Origin: Bacillota bacterium
Lineage (GTDB): Bacteria > Bacillota > Clostridia > Christensenellales > SZUA-584
Length of the DNA: 64,000 nucleotides
Direction: 5' to 3'
Assembly: GCA_023410595.1 (NCBI GenBank)
Contig: JAEYPO010000040.1
Location: 1 to 64,000 of the forward strand
Below the pieces are notes generated by a model. It saw only the letters and a program-made list of their open reading frames with translations, was not told the DNA's origin and did no database searches. How positions within the stretch are numbered: position 1 is the stretch's first letter; the number at the start of each line of letters is the position of its first letter. Of the stretch, positions 1 through 9,700 are shown piece after piece. The position numbers and the translations under genes were made by a program.

Positions 1-2
1 AC

Positions 3-116
3 TTCAAGTACCAACTTGACGTCTATCGTTACCGCTCGAACAAGATCCCTATGCGCCCGCTCGGTTGGCAATCCCCAACCGAATATCTTGCATCATACAC
101 TGTCCAATATGTTTGA
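3..116 (+). mobile_element. transposase, C-terminal end (partial)
   Basis: Only the last 37 residues are in the window; the gene continues to the left. The reading frame starts at base 3, carries the motif PMRPLGWQSPTEYL near its end and stops at 114-116. A segment of this type (RY-R-S-N, then P-R-P-L, then S-P-x-E-Y-L) is usual at the C-terminus of DDE (rve-type) transposases of the IS3/IS481 kind, where it follows the catalytic core. No catalytic residue is visible. The bases after the stop hold a TTTACA/TGTAAA inverted pair (about 142-163) that may belong to the element's end. Family assignment is tentative. Confidence 0.6.
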
Positions 117-193
117 CAAACCTACAACCGCGATTCATTTTACACCGGCTTTGATGTAAAAAATAACAACCCGAAAAGCACAGAAAAAATACA

Positions 194-215
194 GAAGCGG
201 GGTTTCCCCCGCTTC
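194..215 (-). terminator. hairpin with minus-strand T tract
   Basis: An 8-bp perfect stem (GAAGCGGG/CCCGCTTC) with a 6-base loop. Read on the minus strand it is followed by TGTATTTTTTCTG, so it can act as an intrinsic terminator for minus-strand transcripts that pass the riboswitch. On the plus strand, for the transposase, the T tract is missing. Confidence 0.5.
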
Positions 216-257
216 ATATATATTACCGAAAAGGCTATTGTTTGCAAATTCACTAAA

Positions 258-286
258 TAAAAAAGCCGCCTACAAACGAGGCAGCC
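258..286 (-). terminator. expression-platform terminator of the riboswitch
   Basis: Stem 264-271 pairs with 279-286 (with G-U pairs), and six A residues on the plus strand at 258-263 give a minus-strand T tract. The 5' arm of the terminator (GGCTGCC read on the minus strand) is also the 3' closing strand of the riboswitch core, so the two folds compete. That arrangement would make ligand binding prevent termination. Confidence 0.65.
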
Positions 287-380
287 GAACCGTCATGACC
301 GTTAGCCTGAATATATTCAGGAGCATCCGGCTTTAGACTTCATGCTTTGCGCCCATTGCCTTTCGGCGATGGTAGCCATT
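281..380 (-). promoter_or_regulatory. c-di-GMP-I (GEMM)-like riboswitch, orphan
   Basis: Read on the minus strand, the core begins GGCTACCAT, continues with a stem capped by a GAAA tetraloop (GCC-GAAA-GGC), then the highly conserved block GGGCGCAAAGC and the block GTCTAA. A CATGA/TCATG stem encloses a second arm, and the closing GGCTGCC strand follows. The GAAA-capped stem followed by CGCAAAGC and then UCUAA is the signature of the GEMM family (c-di-GMP-I, or its cGAMP-preferring variant). I cannot tell which dinucleotide is bound. No minus-strand reading frame lies downstream within the window (1-257), so the regulated gene is missing or beyond the edge. Confidence 0.7.
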
Positions 381-489
381 TTCTCAATTTATCTATATTT
401 TAATATAGATATGCGTACAAGTCAATAACAAACTCGTCTATTTATTCTATTTTGTCATTTTGTTAGTATTTACCTCTTTTGTGCTTATC

Positions 490-1659
490 TCATTCATGTC
501 TGAGGGCGTCGACCGGGTCTAGCTTAGAGGCTTTATAAGCGGGTATGAGCCCGAATATTATACCTACGCTCGCCGAAAAAAGCACGCTCAAAAATGCGGC
601 AGAACCCGATACTTCCGCCTTTATGCCGATTACGCTGCCTGATATCCTTGTAAGGAATATGCCTACGCTTACTCCGAGCAGTCCGCCGAGTATCGAATAG
701 AACAGCGCCTCCGAAAGAAACTGCCCTAATATATGGTGTTCTCCCGCTCCGAGAGCTTTTCTTATGCCAATTTCGCGCGTCCGTTCTTTTACCGTTACGA
801 GCATGATATTCATAATGCCGATGCCCCCCACAAGAAGGGCGACGGCCGCAACGGCGCCTACGACGATCTCAAATATGTTTAGAATATTCTGCGCGTTAGC
901 TATTTCGTGCGATAAGTTGATTATCTTCAGCGATCCGTCTCCGTATTTTTTCAGCAGCAGCGATATGCTTGTGTCTATAACGGTGTCGAGTGTTTCAGAG
1001 CTAGAAGCCGTCACTGATATTTCATCGAAATATTTCGACGCAAACATGTTTTTGAATGTCGTGAGCGGTATGTAGCACTTGCCTGCAAAAAATGACGCGT
1101 ATATCGACTGGTCTTCGTCCTCTACACCTACTACAGTAAATTTCTGGCCGTTTATGCTTACCTTTTCACCTTCGGCTTTTCGCTCTTTAAACAGCGTATC
1201 TTTTGCTTCCTCGCTCAGTACGACTACGCGCCTTGCGTACCTTATATCGTTTTTTGTAAGTCCCCTGCCCTCCATGTATGTCATCTGCTCCATCTTAAAC
1301 AACGCTTCGCTTGTCCCTACAACGTCCGACACTATTTTCTTCTCATTATTCATCAGGTACGCCTTTTCATACGCGGAGGGCGCTACGTCCTGTATTCCGT
1401 TTATGCTTTGAAGCAGATCGACGTCTCCCATATCAAGCATATCGTTAGGACCCTGCATATTGCTCGGGAAAAACCAGACCCTGTTTATTCCGAACTTTAG
1501 CAGCTCGTTATTAATCATTTTCTGGCCGCCGCCGCTTACGGATATTACCGTTATCATCGACGCTACGCCTATCATTATTCCCAATATTGTCAGTATGGTC
1601 CTGAGCCGGTTTTTGCTGAGCTGGTGCGCCGCCATGCCCACATAATCATTCAGTCGCAT
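490..1659 (-). CDS. MacB/FtsX-type ABC transporter permease
   Basis: A 389-residue membrane protein with the MacB layout: one N-terminal membrane segment (about residues 20-42, RLRTILTILGIMIGVASMI), a soluble periplasmic-core domain of about 200 residues, then three C-terminal membrane segments in an FtsX domain that includes the typical VKERTREIGIRKALGA stretch (about 293-308). Proteins of this kind drive mechanotransmission-type export of peptides, drugs or lipoproteins together with a LolD/MacB ATPase and an HlyD-type adaptor, both encoded just upstream. Its start overlaps the end of the ATPase gene by 10 bases, so the genes are translationally coupled. Unlike Proteobacterial MacB, the ATPase is a separate protein. 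Substrate unknown. Confidence 0.9.
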   Translation of the reverse strand: MRLNDYVGMAAHQLSKNRLRTILTILGIMIGVASMITVISVSGGGQKMINNELLKFGINRVWFFPSNMQGPNDMLDMGDVDLLQSINGIQDVAPSAYEKAYLMNNEKKIVSDVVGTSEALFKMEQMTYMEGRGLTKNDIRYARRVVVLSEEAKDTLFKERKAEGEKVSINGQKFTVVGVEDEDQSIYASFFAGKCYIPLTTFKNMFASKYFDEISVTASSSETLDTVIDTSISLLLKKYGDGSLKIINLSHEIANAQNILNIFEIVVGAVAAVALLVGGIGIMNIMLVTVKERTREIGIRKALGAGEHHILGQFLSEALFYSILGGLLGVSVGIFLTRISGSVIGIKAEVSGSAAFLSVLFSASVGIIFGLIPAYKASKLDPVDALRHE

Positions 1660-2333
1660 TTACCCTCCGAATACTCCACTATATGCCCGTCTTTAAGAAC
1701 AATAAGTTCCTTTGCGTGAGCCGCCACCTCTTTTTCGTGCGTTATCAGCACAATAGTCGTTCCCATGCTGTTGAGGCGCTTGAGCATCGCGACGATATCG
1801 TCCCCCGTCTTGCTGTCAAGGTTTCCCGTCGGCTCGTCGGCAAGTATCAGGCTGGGCGAATTGACAAGCGCCCGAGCGATGGCGACGCGCTGCCTCTGCC
1901 CGCCCGAGAGTTCGCCCGGCATATGCGACGCTCTGTTAGAAAGCCCCGTCATTTCCAGCAGTTCGGCCGACTTGCGCTTTCGTTCTCTGGGCGATACGCC
2001 GGAGTATATCATGGGCAGCTCAATGTTCTGCTTTGCGGTAAGCGCCGGCAGCAGATAAAACGATTGAAAGACAAAACCTATGCACTTGCTTCGCAGGTGT
2101 ACCTTTCCTTCCTTCGAAAGCCTTCTTACGTCAGTATTGTTGAAAAAATAATCGCCTTTCGTCTGCGTATCAAGGCACCCGAGTATATTCATCAGCGTTG
2201 TCTTGCCCGAACCGGACGCCCCCATGACAGCAAGGAATCCGCCCTGCTTTACCTTCAGCGAGATATCTTTTACCGCATCAACGCATGTTTCTCCCCTGCC
2301 ATATCTCTTGCAAAGATTCTTAACCTCTATCAT
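1650..2333 (-). CDS. MacB/LolD-type ABC transporter ATPase
   Basis: 227 residues with all ABC ATPase motifs: Walker A GASGSGKTTLMN (about 38-49), Q-loop, signature LSGGQRQRVAIARAL (about 141-155), Walker B LILADEPTGNLDS (about 161-173) and the switch histidine in VLITHEKE. The EPTGNLDS form is typical of the LolD/MacB/FtsE class. It is the middle gene of a three-gene operon and overlaps both the adaptor gene (14 bases) and the permease gene (10 bases). It should energise export by the adjacent FtsX-type permease. Confidence 0.92.
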   Translation of the reverse strand: MIEVKNLCKRYGRGETCVDAVKDISLKVKQGGFLAVMGASGSGKTTLMNILGCLDTQTKGDYFFNNTDVRRLSKEGKVHLRSKCIGFVFQSFYLLPALTAKQNIELPMIYSGVSPRERKRKSAELLEMTGLSNRASHMPGELSGGQRQRVAIARALVNSPSLILADEPTGNLDSKTGDDIVAMLKRLNSMGTTIVLITHEKEVAAHAKELIVLKDGHIVEYSEGKCD

Positions 2334-3477
2334 ACGTCACCGTCTGGCCCTCCTGCACGCCGCCGGGCGTAAGCACTACCTTTTCTCCCTCGCTTAAGCC
2401 GCTTATTATCTCAATATAAAACGTATCCTGAAATCCCGTCTCCACCGTTCGTTTTTCCAGCTTGTCGTCTATTCCTACAACATATACGCTGTTTTTGTCC
2501 GCCAGGCATTCAACGGGCAGCGCGAGCACATGGTTTTTTGAGCTCATCACCGCTTCAAGGTCAACAACTGCCCCGGGTATCTTCTTAAGCCCTTTGCCCG
2601 GAGTTATCTGTACCTTTGCCATAGCCCCGTAATTCGACTGAGTGCCGAGTTCGGCGGCGGCGTTGCCTATGCTTGTTATTTTGCCCATGTAATAGACGTC
2701 TTCGTCAGCTATCTTAACGTTCATGCCCATAGTCAGGCTGGACAGGTCTTTTTCGTAAACATACCCCTCTATGAGCGGATTTTCAGTGTCCGCTATTACC
2801 ATTGCGGGAATGCCGGGCGCAAGAACCTCGCCGCCATGTATGTTTACGGCAATAACCGTCCCTTTTAAAAGGCTCTTATATGACATATTATCAAGCTGCT
2901 TGCGCAGCCGCTCCACTTCAAGTTCGGCAAGCTCGACGCTGCTGCTGTTTGGCGCGGAACCCGTGGCCTCTTTAAGGCTTTCCATATTATCCAGCGAAGC
3001 CGCCATCGCCTGCGCGTTTTCTAAAAGATCGTCAGAAAAAGCTTTGTTGAAGGATTCGTAGTCATACCCTGTCGTTTGAGAAAGCGCAAGCGCTAGCTTG
3101 GCTTTTTCACCGGCAAGGCCGGTGCCCGGAGCCATGACAGCCTGCGTCTCTGAGCCGACGAGCATGTCATATTTTAGTTCGGCCACTTTCAGCAGTGTCT
3201 TTACCTGAGAGGAGTCTATATCAAACAAAGCGTCGCCTTCGCTTACCTTGCTTCCTTCGGAAACGTATATAGTATCAATAGTGCCGCCCGTTTCGCTCAT
3301 TACACTATACATTTTCACGGGGACCACCTGTCCGGAAAATTCGAGAGAATTCGCAAGATCCATATATTTGACTTCACAGAGGTTGACTATTGCGGCGGAA
3401 TCGCCATTGTTAAAGTATAAGACCCAGCCGGCTGCTATAACGGCAAGCACAACGAATAACAGAATAAGCTTTCTCAT
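2320..3477 (-). CDS. HlyD/RND-type membrane fusion adaptor
   Basis: 385 residues: an N-terminal membrane anchor (about 4-23), a biotinyl-lipoyl-like half (GGTIDTIYVSEGSKVSEGDALFDID), a helical hairpin of about 100 residues with low similarity, the second lipoyl half (KGTVIAVNIHGGEVL), a beta-barrel and a C-terminal domain ending in VVLTPGGVQEGQTV. Adaptors of this class link a MacB-type ABC exporter to the cell exterior. The start ATG has a strong GGGGG-type ribosome binding site. First gene of the operon; its divergent neighbour is the arginine operon. Confidence 0.88.
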   Translation of the reverse strand: MRKLILLFVVLAVIAAGWVLYFNNGDSAAIVNLCEVKYMDLANSLEFSGQVVPVKMYSVMSETGGTIDTIYVSEGSKVSEGDALFDIDSSQVKTLLKVAELKYDMLVGSETQAVMAPGTGLAGEKAKLALALSQTTGYDYESFNKAFSDDLLENAQAMAASLDNMESLKEATGSAPNSSSVELAELEVERLRKQLDNMSYKSLLKGTVIAVNIHGGEVLAPGIPAMVIADTENPLIEGYVYEKDLSSLTMGMNVKIADEDVYYMGKITSIGNAAAELGTQSNYGAMAKVQITPGKGLKKIPGAVVDLEAVMSSKNHVLALPVECLADKNSVYVVGIDDKLEKRTVETGFQDTFYIEIISGLSEGEKVVLTPGGVQEGQTVTYDRG

Positions 3478-3552
3478 ATAGTTACCCCCTTTTATCGCTC
3501 GTTGTTTGAGTTTAGTTTGGCAAAAATCTTTGGACGTTATTCTAAAATAGAT

Positions 3553-3588
3553 ATTGCATTTTTATGCATTTTTCTGTATAATTATGAA
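3553..3588 (+). promoter_or_regulatory. tandem ARG-box-like operators and argC promoter region
   Basis: Two palindromes of the same form lie 20 bp apart centre to centre: TGCATTTTTATGCA (3555-3568, perfect) and TGTATAATTATGAA (3575-3588). Both fit the ArgR operator pattern TGnAT-N4-ATnCA known from Firmicutes, and ArgR sites commonly come in such helically phased pairs. A possible promoter overlaps them (TTGCAT 3554-3559 and TATAAT 3578-3583; a second TATAAT lies at 3592-3597). Arginine repression of the argC operon by an ArgR encoded elsewhere is inferred. Confidence 0.65.
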
Positions 3589-3613
3589 TACTATAATTTG
3601 GGGGGGTGTTTTT

Positions 3614-4642
3614 GTGATAAAAGCGACCGTGGTCGGGGCTACGGGTTACGCAGGCGCCGAGCTTATGCGTATACTCTTTGGCCATAAACATGTAACAATA
3701 ACGCATGCGGTATCAAAAAGCTTCGCGGGACAAAGCTTAAGCGATATATATCCTAGTTTTAGAAGCCGTGACTATGTGCTGGAGTCTCTGAATACAGATG
3801 CGATATGCGCGGACAGCGACGTTGTGTTTACGTCTCTTCCCCACGGAACTTCGGGAGAGGTTGTAACCGCGCTGCTTGAAAGAGGCGCGCGCGTTATCGA
3901 CCTTTCGGGAGATTTCAGGTACAAAGACGTCTGCGTATATGAAAAGTGGTACGGATTAACACATACGGCGCCGGCTTTGCTGAGCCAAAGCGTATACGGG
4001 CTGCCGGAAATATACCGCGAACGCATAGCGGGAGCAACACTTGTAGGCAACCCCGGATGTTACACGACATGCGCCATACTGCCCCTTTACCCGCTGCTTA
4101 AAGAAGGCGTTATAGAGCCCGGCGGTATAATCATCGACGCGAAATCCGGCGTAAGCGGCGCGGGGCGCAGCGAAAAGCTCTCAAACAGTTTCTGCGAAAC
4201 TGACGAGAGCGTTAAAGCATACGGCGTGGGCACTCACAGGCATACGTCGGAGATAGAACAGGAGCTGTCGCTTGCGGCAGGCGAAGCGGTCGCGTTATCT
4301 TTTACGCCGCACCTGCTTCCTTTAAAGCGCGGCATCATATCGACTATATACGCTGCTCCTAAAAATGGCGTTAGTGAATCGTCTGTCGAGGAAGCTTTTA
4401 AAATGTATAAATATGAACCTTTCGTACAGGTAAGCGATTCGCTTCCGGAGATAAAGCATGTTGTTGGCAGCAACAACTGCGCAATAGGCTTTGTACTGGA
4501 TAAAAGAGTTAATAAGCTGATAATCGTTTCATGCATAGACAATCTTGTAAAAGGAGCGGCAGGCCAGGCGGTACAGAATATGAACATCATGTTCGCTCTT
4601 GACGAGCAGGAAGGCCTAAACAAAACAGGATGGTATTTATAA
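3614..4642 (+). CDS. argC: N-acetyl-gamma-glutamyl-phosphate reductase
   Basis: Reduces N-acetylglutamyl phosphate to the semialdehyde with NADPH, third step of arginine synthesis. The product is 342 residues and begins MIKATVVGATGYAGAEL, with the NADP-binding GxxGYxG motif. The catalytic cysteine sits in VGNPGCYTTCA (about residue 149). I chose the GTG at 3614 because it directly precedes the conserved N-terminus and follows a GGGGGG ribosome binding site by 7 bases; an in-frame ATG 60 bases upstream would add a non-homologous leader that runs through the operator. The stop overlaps the argB start (TAATG). Confidence 0.95.
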   Translation: MIKATVVGATGYAGAELMRILFGHKHVTITHAVSKSFAGQSLSDIYPSFRSRDYVLESLNTDAICADSDVVFTSLPHGTSGEVVTALLERGARVIDLSGDFRYKDVCVYEKWYGLTHTAPALLSQSVYGLPEIYRERIAGATLVGNPGCYTTCAILPLYPLLKEGVIEPGGIIIDAKSGVSGAGRSEKLSNSFCETDESVKAYGVGTHRHTSEIEQELSLAAGEAVALSFTPHLLPLKRGIISTIYAAPKNGVSESSVEEAFKMYKYEPFVQVSDSLPEIKHVVGSNNCAIGFVLDKRVNKLIIVSCIDNLVKGAAGQAVQNMNIMFALDEQEGLNKTGWYL

Positions 4643-5505
4643 TGGATAAGTATATTGAAAAAGCCAATATTCTGATTGAAGCGCTGCCTTATATAAGACG
4701 GCTGTCAGGAAAGACCGTAGTAATCAAGTACGGCGGCGCCGCCATGCTCTCCGCCGATCTCTCCGAAAAGATAATGCAGGACATAACGCTGCTAAAATAC
4801 GTAGGAGTTAACCCTATAGTCGTACACGGCGGCGGCAACGATATCAACAAAATGCTCGGAAAGCTGGAAATTGAGCCTCACTTTCACAACGGCCTTCGCG
4901 TAACGGACAAAGCCACGATGGACGTCGTTCAGATGGTGCTTATGGGCAAGATTAACAAGGAAATAGTCTCGCAGCTTGGCGTCGCGGGAGCAAAAGCAAT
5001 AGGCTTGTGCGGCAAGGACGCGGCTCTTATTGAGGCCGAGAAGTTTAAATCTGACGACGGGTGCGATCTCGGGCAGGTGGGCAGGGTAACGCACATCAAC
5101 ACAAAGCTGATAAACGTGCTCGCGCAGGATGAATATATACCGGTAATCGCGCCTGTAGGCATAGGCAGGGACGGCGAAAGCTATAACATCAATGCCGATA
5201 CCGTCGCGGGCGAACTGGCCGTGGCTCTCGGCGCCGAGAAGCTGATGTTCCTTACTGATACTGACGGCATTTACCGCGTGCCCGGCGACCTTTCTACGCT
5301 CATATTTGAGATTTCCGTGGCTGAGATAATGGAGCTTATAGCAAAAGGCGTTATTTCCGGCGGCATGCTGCCCAAGGTTGACGGCTGCATAAAGGCGATA
5401 AAAAGCGGCGTAAAGCGCACGCATATTTTAAACGGTACTATACCGCACCCAATACTGCTCGAGATATTCACTGATACCGGCATAGGCACAATGGTAAGGG
5501 AGTAA
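4642..5505 (+). CDS. argB: acetylglutamate kinase
   Basis: Phosphorylates N-acetylglutamate with ATP. 287 residues of the amino-acid kinase family: nucleotide-binding VIKYGGAAM near residue 27, the acetylglutamate-binding VHGGGNDIN, GLCGKDAAL, NINADTVAGELA and the C-terminal GGMLPKVDGCIKAI block. The start at 4642 overlaps the argC stop by one base; an alternative in-frame ATG lies at 4630. In related operons argJ lies between argC and argB, but here the two are joined directly, so the second and fifth steps must be met by other genes. Confidence 0.95.
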   Translation: MDKYIEKANILIEALPYIRRLSGKTVVIKYGGAAMLSADLSEKIMQDITLLKYVGVNPIVVHGGGNDINKMLGKLEIEPHFHNGLRVTDKATMDVVQMVLMGKINKEIVSQLGVAGAKAIGLCGKDAALIEAEKFKSDDGCDLGQVGRVTHINTKLINVLAQDEYIPVIAPVGIGRDGESYNINADTVAGELAVALGAEKLMFLTDTDGIYRVPGDLSTLIFEISVAEIMELIAKGVISGGMLPKVDGCIKAIKSGVKRTHILNGTIPHPILLEIFTDTGIGTMVRE

Positions 5506-5509
5506 AGAT

Positions 5510-6694
5510 ATGAAACTGGAACAAATAGCGGAGCTTGAACACAAATATTATGCTCCTGTCTTCAAACGGCAGAATGTTTGCTTTGTACGGGGCGAGAACG
5601 TATATCTTTATGACACCGAGGGCAAGCAGTACACGGATTTTCTCTCAGGCATAGCCGTATGCTGCCTCGGATATTCAGACGAGGGCTACAAGCGGACTCT
5701 AAAGGACGCCATTGATAACCTCATGCACACGTCGAACATATTCTACATTGAAGCGCAAGAGAAGCTAGCAAAGCTCATCTGCACAGCGACGGGATATGAC
5801 AACGTGTTCTTTTCTAACAGCGGCGCGGAGGCGGTGGAGGGAGCTATAAAGCTTGCCCGCAAGTACCATCACGCCGCCGGCAGAGAGCGCACGCAGTTCG
5901 TCACTATGAAGAACAGCTTTCACGGACGCACTCTCGCGACTCTCGCCGCCACCGGACAAAAGAAGTTCCACGAGGCGTATAAGCCGCTTATCGACTCGTT
6001 TGTGTACGTCGAGCCAAACGATATTGCCGCGCTGGGCGAAGCGGTAAGCGAAAATACCGCCGCCGTGATAATTGAACCAATAATAGGCGAGGGCGGCATA
6101 ACGCCCATAACTCCCGAATACTTCAAGGCGGTACGCGCAGCCTGCGATAAGTGCGGCGCACTAATGATAGCCGACGAGATACAGACGGGCATGGGGCGCA
6201 CAGGCGCACTTCTCGCCTCCCCTTCGCTGGGCGCAAAGCCCGACGTCGTCGTGCTGGCAAAGTCTCTCGGCTCTGGCATGCCTATAGGCGCGTTCCTCGC
6301 GTGCGGCGAGGCAGCTTACGCGTTTGAGCCCGGCGACCACGGTTCGACGTTCGGCGGCAACCATCTCGCATGCGCCGCGGCGTATTACGTTACCGATAAG
6401 CTCGTTTCCACTAACCTGCTTTCACATATATCCCAAGTCGGCGCATACTTTATCGACCGCCTCAAGGCGCTTCAATCGCGCTGCCCCGCCATCGCCGACG
6501 TACGCGGTAAAGGGCTGATGCTGGGCTTGGAATTCGCGGACGGGACGTCCGCGAAGGATATACAGCAGCGCCTTCTATCCAGCGGCTTTGTGGCGGCTAC
6601 GGCGGGCGCGAACGTGCTGCGCTTCCTCCCACCTTATGTGATACAGCGCAGTCACATCGACAGCCTTTTAGAGGCGTTGAAGAAACTGCTATAA
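5510..6694 (+). CDS. argD: acetylornithine aminotransferase
   Basis: PLP-dependent class III aminotransferase of 394 residues, the usual ArgD length. Visible are the substrate and PLP contacts FSNSGAEAVEGAIKLAR, the FHGRTLA motif, EPIIGEGGI, ADEIQTGMGRTG and the PLP lysine in VVLAKSLGSGMPIGA. It converts N-acetylglutamate semialdehyde to N-acetylornithine using glutamate. It lies 4 bases after argB and 15 bases before carB, so it is within the arginine operon. carA is normally next in operons of this kind but is missing. Confidence 0.94.
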   Translation: MKLEQIAELEHKYYAPVFKRQNVCFVRGENVYLYDTEGKQYTDFLSGIAVCCLGYSDEGYKRTLKDAIDNLMHTSNIFYIEAQEKLAKLICTATGYDNVFFSNSGAEAVEGAIKLARKYHHAAGRERTQFVTMKNSFHGRTLATLAATGQKKFHEAYKPLIDSFVYVEPNDIAALGEAVSENTAAVIIEPIIGEGGITPITPEYFKAVRAACDKCGALMIADEIQTGMGRTGALLASPSLGAKPDVVVLAKSLGSGMPIGAFLACGEAAYAFEPGDHGSTFGGNHLACAAAYYVTDKLVSTNLLSHISQVGAYFIDRLKALQSRCPAIADVRGKGLMLGLEFADGTSAKDIQQRLLSSGFVAATAGANVLRFLPPYVIQRSHIDSLLEALKKLL

Positions 6695-6709
6695 GCGACA
6701 GGAGAACCC

Positions 6710-9700
6710 ATGCCCAAAAGAACGGATATAAACAAAATAATGGTCATAGGCTCGGGGCCGATAGTCATTGGCCAGGCCGCCGAGTTCGATTACTCGGGCA
6801 CTCAGGCGTGCAAGGCCCTTAAAGAAGAGGGCTTCGAGGTCGTGCTTATCAACTCTAACCCCGCGACTATAATGACGGATGAGGAAATGGCCGACAAGGT
6901 ATACATCGAGCCCATAACTCTTGAGGTAGTGTCCTCGATACTGTGTATGGAACGGCCTCAGGGCATAATCGCCACGCTGGGCGGCCAGACAGGCCTCAAC
7001 ATGGCGGTGGAGCTGGCGCAGAGCGGCATACTCGATGAGCTTAATATAGAGCTGCTTGGCACGTCGCTCGAATCCATAAAGCTTGCTGAAGACCGCGAGT
7101 TGTTCAAGGAAACGATGGAGAGCATAGGTGAAAAGATAGCAAAAAGCCGCATAGCCTGCAGCGTGGACGAAGCCGCGGCGTTTGCGGGCGAAGTCGGTTT
7201 CCCCATAATCGTGCGGCCCGCCTACACGCTGGGCGGCACAGGAGGAGGCATTGCGCGCGACCTGTTCGAGCTTGAGGATATCACGGCAAAGGGCCTCTCG
7301 TTTTCCATCATCGGCCAGGTGCTGCTCGAGCAGAGCGTCGCGGGATACAAGGAGATAGAATACGAAGTAATGCGCGACGCGAGCGACAACTGCATCGTCG
7401 TCTGCAACATGGAAAACTTCGATCCGGTGGGCATACACACCGGCGACAGCATAGTCGTCGCCCCCTCGCAGACGCTATCTGATAAGGAATACCAGATGCT
7501 GCGCTCGGCGTCCATAAAGATAATACGCGCGCTTAAGATAAAAGGCGGGTGCAACATACAGTTCGCGCTTTCCCCCGACAGCTCGGAATACGTCGTCATA
7601 GAGGTCAACCCGCGCGTAAGCCGTTCTTCCGCGCTCGCTAGCAAAGCAACGGGCTACCCTATCGCCCGTGCGGCCGCCAAAATAGCCGTAGGTTTCGGCC
7701 TCGACGAGATAGCTAATCCCATAACGGGCGGAACGAGCGCGTGCTTTGAGCCGGCGCTCGATTATGTCGTGACAAAGGTGCCGCGGTGGCCTTTTGACAA
7801 GTTCGTGACCGCTACGCGCACTCTAGGCACGCAGATGAAGGCGACAGGCGAAGTCATGGCAATAGGCCGCAACTTCGAGGAATCACTGCTCAAGGCGATA
7901 GACAGCCTTGACGTTAAGCTCGACTATCAGCTCGGCATGAAGACGATAGCGCAGTGGACGGACGAACAGATTGAAAACTCTTTGCGCAACCCTGACGACG
8001 AGAGGATATTCGTCGTATCTGAGGCATTGGAACGCGGATACAGCGCAGAGGAGATATGCGGCGTAACCAATATAGACAGGTTCTTCGTAGCGAAGCTTGA
8101 AAACATCGTGGGCCTTGCGAAGCAGCTAAAAGCGCATACGGCAGAGACGCTTCCGCAGGAGCTATTAAACAGATGCAAGCGTTTCGGCTTCGGAGACAGC
8201 TATATAGCCAACCTTATAGGGACGGATGAACACAGTATAAAAGCGCTTCGTGTTAAGTGGAATATGCGTCCCGCGTACAAGATGGTGGACACCTGCGCGG
8301 GCGAATTTGAAGCAAAGACGCCTTATTACTATTCGTGCTACGACAGCGGGGACGAGTCGAAGGACAGCAAAAGCAAAAAGGTCGTGGTTCTGGGCTCGGG
8401 GCCTATACGCATAGGCCAGGGAATAGAGTTCGACTATTGCTCGGTGCATTCCGCGATGGCGCTAAAAGCGCTAGGTTACGAGTCTATAATAATCAACTCC
8501 AACCCCGAGACGGTCTCCACTGACTTTGATACGTCTGATAAGCTGTATTTCGAGCCGCTCACAAAGGAATGCGTGCTCGACATAATAGAACGCGAGAAGC
8601 CGGAAGGTGTCGTCGTGCAGTTCGGCGGGCAGACGGCTATAAACCTCGCCGCCCCGCTCGCGCAGGAGGGCGTAAACATACTCGGCACACCGGTAGACGG
8701 CATAGACAGGGCGGAGGACAGAGAGCGCTTTCTGGAGGCGCTCGTTAAGCTGGGCATACCCCTCCCCCCCGGCGCAACGGCGTTTTCGCAAAACGATGCC
8801 CGGGAGATAGCGGCGCGCATTGGCTATCCTGTGCTTATCAGGCCTTCGTATGTGCTCGGCGGGCGCGCTATGGAGATAGTGTACAACGAGCAGGAATTAA
8901 AGGAGTACATGACGTACGCGGCAAAGGTGTCGCCGAAACACCCGGTGCTGGTGGATAAGTATATAAACGGCAAAGAGGTCGAGATAGACGGTATATGCGA
9001 TGGCAACGACGCTCTCATAGTAGGCGTTATGGAGCATATAGAACGCGCGGGCGTACATTCCGGCGACAGCTTCGCGGTATACCCCACTCAGACGCTTGCT
9101 CCCGAAACGAAGCGCACCATTGTGGATTACGCGGCGAGGATAGGCATAGAGCTCGGCATAAAGGGGCTTTACAACATACAGTTCGTCATAGACCGCGAGG
9201 GCAGCGTTTACGTATTAGAGGTCAACCCCCGCGCCAGCCGCACAGTGCCCATACTTTCAAAGGTGACGGGCGTTCCTATGGTAAGGCTCGCCACTCGCAT
9301 AATGATGGGCGAGGCGCTGATTGGCATGGGATACGGCACCGGTTTTTACAAGGAAAGCCGACTTGTTACCGTCAAGGCTCCCGTGTTTTCGTTCTCAAAG
9401 CTCACGACCGTGGATATATTCCTGGGGCCCGAGATGAAATCCACCGGAGAGGTCATGGGCACGGATACTACATTCCTCGCCGCGCTTAAAAAAGCGTTCG
9501 CGGCGTCGGGCATACAGCCGCCGCAAAGCGGAAAGCCCGTGCTGTTCTCTATAACGGACAGGGATAAGCACGAGGCGAGCGAATGCGCGCGGCAGATGAT
9601 AGATATGGGATTCAGCGTGGCGTGCACCGACTCGACACACGAGAGCTTTTCCGAGCTCGGCGTCAAGTGTAGCCTAATTTCTAAAAGGAACGTCATAAAG

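Noticed and set aside
4630..4642. upstream ATG as argB start
   Set aside because: In frame, but it would place the start inside argC; the ATG at 4642 overlaps the argC stop in the usual TAATG form and leads directly into the conserved N-terminus.
6680..6712. carA hidden by frameshift between argD and carB
   Set aside because: Only 15 bp separate the two genes and argD is complete to its normal end, so there is no room for a remnant.
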